Below, piece after piece: positions 1 to 5,587 of a DNA stretch of 6,525 nucleotides. The notes under the pieces are model-generated. The model saw only the letters and a list, made by a program, of their open reading frames with translations. It did not search any database and was not told the origin of the DNA. The DNA comes from Maritimibacter sp. (lineage in GTDB: Bacteria; Pseudomonadota; Alphaproteobacteria; Rhodobacterales; Rhodobacteraceae). Numbering within the stretch: position 1 is the stretch's first letter; every line of letters begins with the position of its first letter. The translations under genes were made by a program, and so were the position numbers. The stretch lies in NCBI GenBank assembly GCA_020441225.1, contig JAGRMP010000209.1, forward strand, positions 1 through 6,525. Direction: 5' to 3'.

Positions 1-100
1 CGATGTCCATGCCGTGGTTGTCGGCGAAAGCGGCGAGCGGCGCGGCGGCCAGGCCGAGGCCGAGGGCAACGGTCTTGAGGGTCGGGATCGCGAAAGTCAT
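1..100 (-). CDS. Exported protein, N-terminal fragment with signal peptide (gene runs off left edge)
   Basis: The minus strand opens with ATG at 100-98 and stays open to the window edge, giving 33 codons. The peptide begins MTFAIPTLKTVALGLGL, continues through an Ala/Leu-rich core and reaches APLAAFA followed by DNHGMDI. That is a textbook Sec signal peptide: a Lys in the n-region, a hydrophobic core, and an AFA-like cleavage site near residue 26. A ribosome binding site, GGAAAGGA, lies at 115-108, seven bases from the ATG, and has the same style as the one for the aminotransferase at 4432. The mature start with MDI resembles the opening of small secreted fasciclin-domain proteins, but too little is visible to name a family. 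It is transcribed divergently from the XRE-cupin regulator, so shared control is possible. Confidence 0.72.
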   Translation of the reverse strand, partial: MTFAIPTLKTVALGLGLAAAPLAAFADNHGMDI

Positions 101-244
101 GTGGATGTCCTTTCCAAAGATGTGTTGTGCCCTCGATACGGGGCGCATTTCATCTCAGGTCAAAAAGTTTCCCCTTATGCACGGTCTCGTGATAATCCTG
201 TGAAGGGGACGGGACGGCCCTTCGAAACCGAAACCGGAGGTCAC
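101..244. promoter_or_regulatory. Divergent promoter region between the exported-protein gene and the XRE-cupin regulator
   Basis: This 144-bp region separates two genes that read away from each other, so it should hold both promoters. For the plus strand, GATAAT at 191-196 (5 of 6 to the -10 consensus) sits 17 bp after a weak TTTCCC at 168-173. For the minus strand, TTGACC (revcomp of 159-164) is a good -35, but the matching -10 near 136-141 is weak. Inverted repeats include TCCCCTT (170-176) with AAGGGGA (203-209), and CACG-GTCT-CGTG at 180-191 next to the plus-strand -10. The second is placed where an autorepressor could bind. The promoter calls rest on consensus matching by eye. Confidence 0.4.
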
Positions 245-844
245 ATGCTGACGGAGACGCTGCAGGACGGGCTCGACGCCTACCGGATCGGCCCGAAGAT
301 CCGCGCGCTGCGGCTCGAGAAGGGGCTGGCACTCGCCGATCTCGGCGCGCAATCCGGCCTGTCGCCGGGGATGCTGTCCAAGATCGAGCGCGGCCAGGTG
401 TTCCCGACCCTGCCGACGCTCCTGCGCATCGCCCTCGTGTTCGGCGTCGGGCTCGACCATTTCTTTCGCCCCGACGAGGACCGGCCGATGTTCGAGATCA
501 CCCGGGCGGGGGATCGTCTGTCCTTGCCCGACCGGCCGGACGGAGAGGCTGCCTACAGGTTCGAAAGCCTCGATTTCGCCGCCGACCGGCGCGGGTTCGA
601 AGGCTTCGTTGCCACCTTTCCCGGCGGTGGCGCGGCGTCCGCGCCGCACAGCCACCCGGGCGAGGAGCTGGTCTATGTGATCGCGGGCGGGCTGGAGATC
701 ACCGCCCACGGGCGCGCGCATGGGCTCGCGGCCGGGGATGCGGCGCATTTCGACGCCGGGTTCGCGCACAGCTACCGCGCGCTCGGGCCGGCGGGCGCGC
801 AGGCGCTCGTCGTCACCAGCCGCCCGGTCTCCACCCACGGCTGA
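245..844 (+). CDS. XRE-family transcriptional regulator with C-terminal cupin domain
   Basis: A 199-residue DNA-binding regulator. Residues about 15-72 form an XRE/Cro-type helix-turn-helix: IGPKIRALRLEKGLALADL, then SGLSPGMLSKIERG, with the usual PTLPTLLRIALVFGV segment after it. Residues about 115-193 form a small cupin barrel with the metal or ligand motif HSHPGEE (His135, His137, Glu141) and a second-motif His175 (GFAHSY). This architecture is typical of regulators of amino acid, polyamine or sulfur-compound metabolism, with the cupin sensing a small molecule; the ligand here is unknown. The start at 245 is preferred over in-frame upstream codons because GGAGG (236-240) lies just before it and the HTH then starts at the usual distance from the N-terminus. 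The next gene, a PuuD-like hydrolase 112 bp downstream on the same strand, is a plausible target. Confidence 0.9.
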   Translation: MLTETLQDGLDAYRIGPKIRALRLEKGLALADLGAQSGLSPGMLSKIERGQVFPTLPTLLRIALVFGVGLDHFFRPDEDRPMFEITRAGDRLSLPDRPDGEAAYRFESLDFAADRRGFEGFVATFPGGGAASAPHSHPGEELVYVIAGGLEITAHGRAHGLAAGDAAHFDAGFAHSYRALGPAGAQALVVTSRPVSTHG

Positions 845-956
845 GCCCCGGCGCAGGCCCGTGTCGCAGTGGCGCTCCGCATCGGGGTTCCTCTTTGCGC
901 AACAACGGGTTAAACTGCCGTGTCACAGCTCGGTTCCCGGCAGGAGGATCCCGCCC
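845..956 (+). promoter_or_regulatory. Leader region of the PuuD-like gene with weak promoter candidate
   Basis: This 112-bp gap separates the regulator from the hydrolase. A weak sigma-70-like pair, TTCCTC (888-893) and TAAACT (911-916) with 17-bp spacing, is the best candidate I see. It is one of the few AT-richer spots in a GC-rich region. AGGAGG at 942-947 lies nine bases before the ATG at 957 and fixes that start. Read-through from the regulator gene is equally possible, since no terminator hairpin with a T tract is visible. Confidence 0.25.
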
Positions 957-1736
957 ATGGCGCGGCCCATCATCGGTATCATCGGCAATTCCGCCCTCAT
1001 CGGCGGCGATTACCCGGCGCATGCGGGCGGGGTGATGAATTTCGCCGCCGTCGCCGAGGCGGCCGGGGCGATGCCGCTGCTGGTTCCGGCCGATCCGCAT
1101 TACGTCAAGGTCGACGAGCTGGTCGAGGCCTGCGACGGCTTCCTGCTCACCGGCGGGCGGCCCAATGTCCATCCCGAGGAATACGGCGAGGCGCCTACCG
1201 AGGCGCATGGCGCCTTCGACCGCTGCCGCGATGCGGTGACCCTGCCGCTGGTGCGCGCCCTCGTCGAGCGCGGCCAGCCGTTCTTCGGCATCTGTCGCGG
1301 GTTCCAGGAGGTCAACGTGGCGCTCGGCGGCACGCTCTGGCCCGAGATCCGCGAACTGCCGGGGCGGATGAACCACCGGATGAGCCCGTCGGGCTCGATC
1401 GACGAGAAATTCGCCATCCGCCACGCGGTGCATTTCTCGGACGGCGGGGTGTTTCACCGCATCGTCGGCGCGCGCGAGGTGATGACCAATACGCTGCACG
1501 GGCAGGGGATCAAGACCCCCGGCGCGCGGATCGTGGTCGACGGCACCGCCGACGACGGTACGCCCGAGGCGGTCTATGTGAAAGACGCGCCCGGTTTCGC
1601 CATCGCCGTCCAATGGCATCCCGAATACCGCGCCGCCTCCGATCCGGTCTCGCGGCCCCTGTTCGAGGCCTTCGGCGCGGCGGCCCGGGCCTGGGCCGAG
1701 GGGCGGCGTCCGGCCCCGGTCCTGAAAGCGGTCTGA
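957..1736 (+). CDS. Gamma-glutamyl-gamma-aminobutyrate hydrolase-like protein (peptidase C26, PuuD type)
   Basis: A 259-residue class I glutamine amidotransferase-like hydrolase, close to the usual PuuD length of about 250. Family members split gamma-glutamyl amides, classically gamma-glutamyl-GABA to glutamate and GABA, in the cytoplasmic putrescine pathway. Visible marks are the N-terminal IIGIIGNS strand, FLLTGGRPNVHPEEYGE (residues 62-78) typical of C26 enzymes, the nucleophile elbow FFGICRGFQEVNVALGG with Cys113, NTLHGQGI (178-185), and the C-terminal QWHPEY with catalytic His221 and Glu223. The start is set by AGGAGG at 942-947. The upstream XRE-cupin regulator fits a polyamine or amine catabolic unit, but no gamma-glutamyl synthetase, oxidase or dehydrogenase is in view, so the exact substrate is inferred from the family. 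The last codons resemble the 17-bp repeats that start right after the stop, so the C-terminal tail may have been altered by repeat expansion. Confidence 0.9.
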   Translation: MARPIIGIIGNSALIGGDYPAHAGGVMNFAAVAEAAGAMPLLVPADPHYVKVDELVEACDGFLLTGGRPNVHPEEYGEAPTEAHGAFDRCRDAVTLPLVRALVERGQPFFGICRGFQEVNVALGGTLWPEIRELPGRMNHRMSPSGSIDEKFAIRHAVHFSDGGVFHRIVGAREVMTNTLHGQGIKTPGARIVVDGTADDGTPEAVYVKDAPGFAIAVQWHPEYRAASDPVSRPLFEAFGAAARAWAEGRRPAPVLKAV

Positions 1737-1838
1737 TCGCCCCGCCCTGAAAACCGCCCGGCCCTGAAAATCGCCCCGCCCTGAAAGTCGCCCGGCCCTG
1801 AAAACCGCCCGGCCCCGAAAATCGCCCGGCCCCGAAAG
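1737..1838. repeat. Tandem repeat, six 17-bp units, directly after the hydrolase stop codon
   Basis: Six contiguous units of exactly 17 bp begin on the first base after the TGA. Their consensus is (T/C)CGCCC(C/G)GCCC(T/C)GAAA(A/G). Units lie at 1737-1753, 1754-1770, 1771-1787, 1788-1804, 1805-1821 and 1822-1838. Variation falls at only a few positions and partly alternates between units (CCCCGCC and CCCGGCC). The array is flanked by an imperfect direct repeat of 21 bp: 1716-1736, which holds the last codons and stop of the hydrolase gene, matches 1826-1846 at 18 of 21 positions. This suggests that the array grew from the 3' end of the gene. No strong hairpin forms inside a unit. The period is not a multiple of three and the array lies outside any supported gene. 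Confidence 0.93.
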
Positions 1839-1911
1839 CGGGCTGACCGAGCGCGACGCCACCGCGTGCCGGGGAAAAATCCAAGACAATCGTCAATTTC
1901 CGCCCCGACTG

Positions 1912-1940
1912 TTGACAGATCGGCGACATTCTGGCGTTTC
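1912..1940 (+). promoter_or_regulatory. Candidate promoter/operator upstream of the RTX gene
   Basis: A perfect -35 hexamer TTGACA lies at 1912-1917, but the segment 17 bp later (CGTTTC, 1935-1940) is a poor -10, so activator dependence is possible. The hexamer sits inside CTGT-TG-ACAG (1910-1919), a short dyad, and pairs with GTCAA about 15 bp upstream as an inverted repeat. This could be an operator overlapping the -35. It lies in the 161-bp spacer between the 17-bp repeats and the RTX start. Confidence 0.3.
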
Positions 1941-1999
1941 TCGATCCATGATGATCCCTCCGGCGCTGCCCGCCGGGGGCGCAGACTTAGGGGGTTACA

Positions 2000-3058
2000 A
2001 TGGCCAGACAACGGCTTTCTTTCGCGCACAAGACCATCCTCGGCACCGATTTGAGCAATTACATCGTGGTCGACGACCCGGTCTACGGCGCGCCGGGTGC
2101 TCCGGCGATCGTCTGGGCCGAGGCGGGCGACGACACGGTTCACGGCGGCGCCGGCGACGACGGGATCTACGGTGGCGGCAACGATGACGTGATCGTCGGG
2201 GCGGGCGGTGCGGATTTCCTCGACGGCGGCAACGGCGACAACTGGACCTTCGGCGAGTATTTCGTCGATCCCGCGGACTACGACGAAACCATCGATTACG
2301 AAGGCACCGACGCCGCTTCGGATTTCCCCGTCGATGCGTCGCTGCTCGCGAAAGGCGGCTATGACGACTGGCTGATCGGCCGCGACGGGTCGGACCACAT
2401 GTTCGGCCAGTTCGGCGACGATTTCATGTCGGGCAACCGCGGCGTCGACTATCTGCACGGCGGCTCGGGGAACGACGAGATCAAGGGCGGCACCGACGCC
2501 GACTGGCTGTTCGGCGAAGAGGGCGACGACTACCTCAGGGGCCAGTATGGCGACGACTGGATGTTCGGCGGCAGCGGGTCAGACACGATGGACGGCGGCT
2601 TCGGCGACGACCTCATGATCGGCGGAAACGGCGCCGATCTGATGATCGGCTGGGACGGCGGCGACGTGCTGCGCGGCGGCGAGGGCGACGATATCCTGCG
2701 CGGCGGCGCCGGCAACGACATCCTGATCGGCCAGGAGGGCGCAGACGATTTGTTCGGCGGCGCGGGCGATGACGTGCTGCGCGGCGGCCCCGGATCGGAC
2801 CGGCTCAAGGGCGGCTCGGGGAGCGATCTGTTCGAGTTCTACGGCCGGGCGCTGGGCGACGGCGACACCGACGTGATCGTCGACTTCGGCGACGACAACG
2901 ACACGATCCTGCTCCGGGCGAGCGCCGAGGACACCCGGGTCGAGGCCGCCGGCAACACTGTCGAGATCTATTTCGGCGACGGCGCGGCGCCGCAGGTGGT
3001 GCTGCTCGACTTCACCGATGTGGCGGCGGTCGAGGCGGCGATTAGCTACATGCTCTGA
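2000..3058 (+). CDS. RTX calcium-binding repeat protein, probable type I secreted
   Basis: A 352-residue acidic, Gly/Asp-rich protein made mostly of RTX nonapeptides of the form GGxGxDxLx. A short first block covers residues about 41-86 (AGDDTVHGGAGDDGIYGG and onward). A non-repetitive acidic insert follows at about 87-117. A long second block of some seventeen repeats runs from about 118 to 276, with many variants such as FGDDFMSGN and YGDDWMFGG. The C-terminal part, about 277-352, has the capping pattern DLFEFYGRALGDGDTDVIVDF and DNDTILL seen before the C-terminal secretion signal of many alphaproteobacterial RTX proteins. Such repeats fold into a calcium-bound beta-roll after export by an ABC/MFP/outer-membrane channel. 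There is no N-terminal signal peptide and no recognisable enzymatic or adhesive domain. AGGGGG at 1989-1994, five bases before the ATG, supports the start. No transporter genes are in the window. Confidence 0.92.
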   Translation: MARQRLSFAHKTILGTDLSNYIVVDDPVYGAPGAPAIVWAEAGDDTVHGGAGDDGIYGGGNDDVIVGAGGADFLDGGNGDNWTFGEYFVDPADYDETIDYEGTDAASDFPVDASLLAKGGYDDWLIGRDGSDHMFGQFGDDFMSGNRGVDYLHGGSGNDEIKGGTDADWLFGEEGDDYLRGQYGDDWMFGGSGSDTMDGGFGDDLMIGGNGADLMIGWDGGDVLRGGEGDDILRGGAGNDILIGQEGADDLFGGAGDDVLRGGPGSDRLKGGSGSDLFEFYGRALGDGDTDVIVDFGDDNDTILLRASAEDTRVEAAGNTVEIYFGDGAAPQVVLLDFTDVAAVEAAISYML

Positions 3059-3080
3059 TCCGCGGAGCGGGCACAAACAA

Positions 3081-3118
3081 CCGGGCCGGTCCCCCCCCGC
3101 GGGGCACGATCGGCCCGG
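3081..3118. terminator. GC-rich nested inverted repeat between convergent genes (possible bidirectional terminator)
   Basis: CCGGGCCG (3081-3088) pairs perfectly with CGGCCCGG (3111-3118). The 22-base loop between them holds a second palindrome, CCCCGCGGGG (3095-3104). It begins 23 bases after the RTX stop and lies between two genes that face each other, which is where a two-way terminator is expected. No T tract follows on either strand, so factor-independent termination is uncertain; it could equally be a 3'-end stabilising structure. Confidence 0.5.
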
Positions 3119-3164
3119 GCGCGGGTCCCGGCGCTCTGCCGGGGCCACCCAGGGTTCCGCGTGA

Positions 3165-3180
3165 GGGCGGCTGGCCGCCC
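3165..3180 (-). terminator. Short hairpin just after the aminotransferase stop
   Basis: GGGCGG-CTGG-CCGCCC forms a six-pair stem with a four-base loop, starting four bases after the minus-strand stop codon (3187-3185). The position suits a 3'-end structure of the aminotransferase transcript. No T run follows it, so the terminator role is inferred from position and stem alone. Confidence 0.35.
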
Positions 3181-3184
3181 CGGG

Positions 3185-4432
3185 TCAGGTGCCGTAGGCG
3201 AGGGCCGCGGCTTTCACGGCGTCCGCCGCGCCGGTCAGCGCCTCGGCGATGAAATCGAGCTCGGGGCGTTTCAGCCGCACCGGCAGGCGCACGTCGCAGG
3301 CCCGCGCCAGCATCGCCCGGGTTCGGGGCAGGGGTCCCGGATCTTCGGGCAGGAACTGCCAGTTCCAGAAGGCGCGGGCGTTGTCCTCGGACATGCCGAA
3401 GACCTGCACCGCCACACCGCGCTCCTTGGCCCCGGTGGCAAAGGCACGCACGTCGTCATCGTTCATGCCCACAAGGTTGAACTGGATCGAATCCGGTGCC
3501 CGCGTCTCCGCGGCGAGCGGCGGCGGCACGTCGATCCAGGGGCTCCGGTTCAGCCGCGCGGCCACGTAATCGTGGTTGGCCAGGCCATCGCGCACCCGGC
3601 GGGCGAGCTCGGGCAGCTGCGGCCGGATCACCGCCGCCGACAGGTTCGACATCCGCGTGTTGTAGAGCGGCAGCTTGTTCTGCCAGCGGGCGAAGGCGTC
3701 GGCGAGTTCGGACGAGTTCTGCCCCTTCGGCCCTTTGTGCTTTTTCCAGTTGTGCTCGTAGGCGCCCGACATGAGGACCGCGCGCGCCACCAGCTCGGCA
3801 TCGTCGGTGATGAGGATGCCGCCCTCGCCGCCGTTGACCATCTTGTAGGACTGGAAGCTGAACACCCCGACCCGGCCGAGCGTGCCGATGTTGCGGCCGT
3901 GCCAGAGCGTGCCGAGGCTATGCGCGGCGTCTTCGATCACCGGAATCCCGCGGGCGTCGCAGAGCGCCATGATGGCGTCCATGTCGGAGGTGTGGCCACG
4001 CATGTGCGAGATCATCACCGCCGCGACGCTGTCCAGCTTGGCTTCGAAATCGGCCATGTCGATGCGGTAGTTCTCGCCGACTTCGCACAGCACCGGCACG
4101 CAGTCTGCGTGGACGATCGACGAGGGCACGGCGGCGAAGGTGAAGGCGGGGATCAGCACCCGGGCATTGCGCGGCAGGGCGAGCGCCTTCAGCGAGAGAA
4201 ACAGCGCCGCCGAGGCCGAGGCGACGGCGAGCGCGTATTTCGTTCCGAGCAATTCGGCAAACTCCGCCTCCAGGAGCGTCACCGGCGCGTCCGTCGCGGC
4301 GGTGTAGCGGAACAGATCGCCCGAGCCGAGCAGCCGGTCGATTTCGACGCGGGCGGCTTCGGGGATGGGTTCGGCGTCGTAGACATTGGGGGCGAGCGCG
4401 GTCGGCACAGCGTCGGGTGAGTCGAGGGACAT
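3185..4432 (-). CDS. DegT/DnrJ/EryC1/StrS family PLP-dependent aminotransferase
   Basis: A 415-residue fold-type I PLP enzyme, slightly longer than the usual 370-400. Family members commonly transfer an amino group to keto-sugars for polysaccharide, glycan or antibiotic synthesis in the cytoplasm. Visible family marks are YALAVASASAALFLSLKAL (66-84, cofactor phosphate region), VLIPAFTFAAVPSSIVHAD (92-110), the cofactor Asp168 in VIEDAAHSLG, and the Schiff-base Lys197 in FSFQSYKMVNGGEGG. NLSAAVIRPQL (263-273) matches the conserved N-x-R-x-S-x-x-x-A-A region near the dimer interface. The start at 4432 has AAAGGA (4445-4440) seven bases upstream. The gene stands alone, with no nucleotide-sugar dehydratase or glycosyltransferase nearby, so the substrate cannot be named. 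Its upstream sequence runs into the suspected junction, so any promoter or operon partner beyond about 4500 may be missing. Confidence 0.92.
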   Translation of the reverse strand: MSLDSPDAVPTALAPNVYDAEPIPEAARVEIDRLLGSGDLFRYTAATDAPVTLLEAEFAELLGTKYALAVASASAALFLSLKALALPRNARVLIPAFTFAAVPSSIVHADCVPVLCEVGENYRIDMADFEAKLDSVAAVMISHMRGHTSDMDAIMALCDARGIPVIEDAAHSLGTLWHGRNIGTLGRVGVFSFQSYKMVNGGEGGILITDDAELVARAVLMSGAYEHNWKKHKGPKGQNSSELADAFARWQNKLPLYNTRMSNLSAAVIRPQLPELARRVRDGLANHDYVAARLNRSPWIDVPPPLAAETRAPDSIQFNLVGMNDDDVRAFATGAKERGVAVQVFGMSEDNARAFWNWQFLPEDPGPLPRTRAMLARACDVRLPVRLKRPELDFIAEALTGAADAVKAAALAYGT

Positions 4433-4719
4433 GGGGGTATCCTTTCGGGTTTTCCGAAACTCTTTTTCGGGAAATTGGTAACAGGATTATGACCGGCCGC
4501 AAAGATTTTTCTCCATCTCCCGGGCCCGGAAGCGGGACGGCGCCGGACCTGCGGCGGGCACCCGCCCCGCGCCGCCGCGCCGCGCCAACCCCGGGGGGCC
4601 GACGCCGGCATGGTGCGATCCGGACCGCCCGCACGGCGCGGTCTGGGGGGAGGTTCCGATCCCGCACGGCGCGCACCGGGGGGCCGTGCAGCCCCCCGCG
4701 CGGCGGCGACCCCGGCGCC
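4433..4719. other. Intergenic and suspected chimeric junction region
   Basis: The first part (4433 to about 4510) looks like the AT-richer upstream region of the aminotransferase. After about 4510 the sequence becomes very GC-rich and open in several frames without credible protein. Frame-1 translation gives Arg/Thr/Pro-rich text until GDPGAAQRQW, where IniR-like sequence begins near 4720. Direct repeats are present: CCCGCACGGCGCG at 4628-4640 and 4661-4673, and CCGGGGGGCCG at 4591-4601 and 4676-4686. The change from alphaproteobacterial to mycobacterial gene content must fall somewhere in this stretch. The exact join cannot be placed by eye. I see no gene here that I can support. Confidence 0.6.
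4677..4698. repeat. Strong GC hairpin next to the suspected junction
   Basis: CGGGGGGC (4677-4684) pairs perfectly with GCCCCCCG (4691-4698) around the loop CGTGCA. It lies about 20 bases before the first convincing mycobacterial coding sequence. A stem of this kind is prone to polymerase stalling and chimera formation, so it may mark the join; a biological role is not evident. Confidence 0.55.
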
Positions 4720-5505
4720 GCGCAGAGGCAGTGGTATGCGGCCATGGAGGTGCTGGCCGAGTACGCGGTGGACCTGTTCTCGCTGCTGCCACTCGGCGAG
4801 CTGTGGATGGCCGCGGCCCGGATGGGCCAGCAGGACCGGCTGGCGCCCATGCTGGAGAACGCCTTCGCCATCCTCGGCGAGCTCGGCGATCCGCTGTCGT
4901 GGTCGGTGCCGCTGCACTGGGCGGGGGTGCACGCGGGCATCCTCGCCAACGACCCGGCCGCGGTGGCCCCGCACGGCCAGGCGCTGGCCGCGGCGGCGGC
5001 GCAGAGCCCCTTCGCGAGGGCGCTGGCCGGGGCGGGACGCACCTGGCTGCGGGTGCTGGCCGGTCAGGTCGATCCCGACGAGGTGGCGGTGGCCGCCCGC
5101 GGGCTGGCCCAGTTCGGCCTGACCTCGGACGCCACCCGGCTGGCCGGCCAGGCGGCGCTTCAGGCGGACGACGCGAGGGCCTCCGGCCTGATGCTGCAGC
5201 TGGCCCGCGACCTGAAGCTGGCCGCCGCGGAAACCGTCGACGAGGGCGCGGCGGACGCAGCCGACCCCGCCACCGCGGACCTCCGCGCCACCCGGCGGGC
5301 CCCGTCGTCGCCGCTGTCGGACCGGGAGCGCGAGGTCGCCGAGCTGCTGCTGCTCGGCATGCCCTATCGCGACATCGGCGCGCAGTTGTTCATCTCGGCC
5401 AAGACGGTCGAACATCACGTCGCACGCATCCGTAGGCGCCTCGGCGCCGAATCACGATCGGAGATGCTGTCGATGCTCAGGGCGATGCTGGCGCGTCAGG
5501 CGTGA
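4720..5505 (+). CDS. LuxR-family regulator, 3' fragment, IniR-like (Rv0339c type)
   Basis: The last 261 codons of a large regulator, without its start. Residues 1-170 of the fragment are Ala/Leu-rich helical repeats (QRQWYAAMEVLAEYAVDLFSLL at the start, RMGQQDRLAPMLENAFAILG further on) typical of the TPR-like sensor part of large LuxR/STAND-type regulators. Residues about 198-252 are a LuxR helix-turn-helix: SDREREVAELLLLG, YRDIGAQLF, and the recognition helix ISAKTVEHHVARIRRRLG. The mycobacterial IniR (Rv0339c), about 830 residues, lies just upstream of Rv0338c in the same orientation, as this fragment does relative to etfD, which supports the assignment. IniR is reported to control the iniBAC cell-envelope stress operon. 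Reading upstream in frame reaches ATG 4417, which would give a false 362-residue protein whose first part is antisense to the aminotransferase. The in-frame ATG at 4744 has no good ribosome site and is probably an internal Met. About two thirds of the family length is missing. Confidence 0.8.
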   Translation, partial: AQRQWYAAMEVLAEYAVDLFSLLPLGELWMAAARMGQQDRLAPMLENAFAILGELGDPLSWSVPLHWAGVHAGILANDPAAVAPHGQALAAAAAQSPFARALAGAGRTWLRVLAGQVDPDEVAVAARGLAQFGLTSDATRLAGQAALQADDARASGLMLQLARDLKLAAAETVDEGAADAADPATADLRATRRAPSSPLSDREREVAELLLLGMPYRDIGAQLFISAKTVEHHVARIRRRLGAESRSEMLSMLRAMLARQA

Positions 5506-5587
5506 CGCCGGCCACCGCTCCCGCGAAGTTAGGGCAGCCTTTGTGGCGTCGCGGACGGCGAGGGTGCGACGATGAGCTGGAATGGAG

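Noticed and set aside
14..244. An N-terminal extension of the XRE-cupin regulator to position 14
   Set aside because: It would overlap the signal-peptide gene and the divergent promoter region, and the start at 245 has a ribosome site and normal family length.
1737..1838. CRISPR array
   Set aside because: The units are directly abutting 17-mers with no unique spacers, and no cas genes are present.
1510..1929. Repetitive minus-strand peptides (FRAGRFSGPGDFQG-like, 17-residue period) over the tandem repeats
   Set aside because: All three frames of a 17-bp repeat give a 17-residue repeat by necessity. The frames run on as antisense to the hydrolase gene and lack ribosome sites.
3161..4420. A 419-residue plus-strand open frame
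   Set aside because: It mirrors the aminotransferase, whose motifs are complete; the plus product is Arg/His/Gly-rich with no recognisable domain.
4728..4737. GCAGTGGTAT, which matches ten bases of a common template-switching adaptor, close to the junction
   Set aside because: The match stops after ten bases and the reading frame AQRQWYAAM continues smoothly through it, so it is most likely native coding sequence.
4417..5505. A single 362-residue protein starting at ATG 4417 and ending in the LuxR domain
   Set aside because: Its first part is antisense to the aminotransferase start and the next is Arg/Pro/Thr-rich text from the junction; only the part after about 4720 resembles a real protein.
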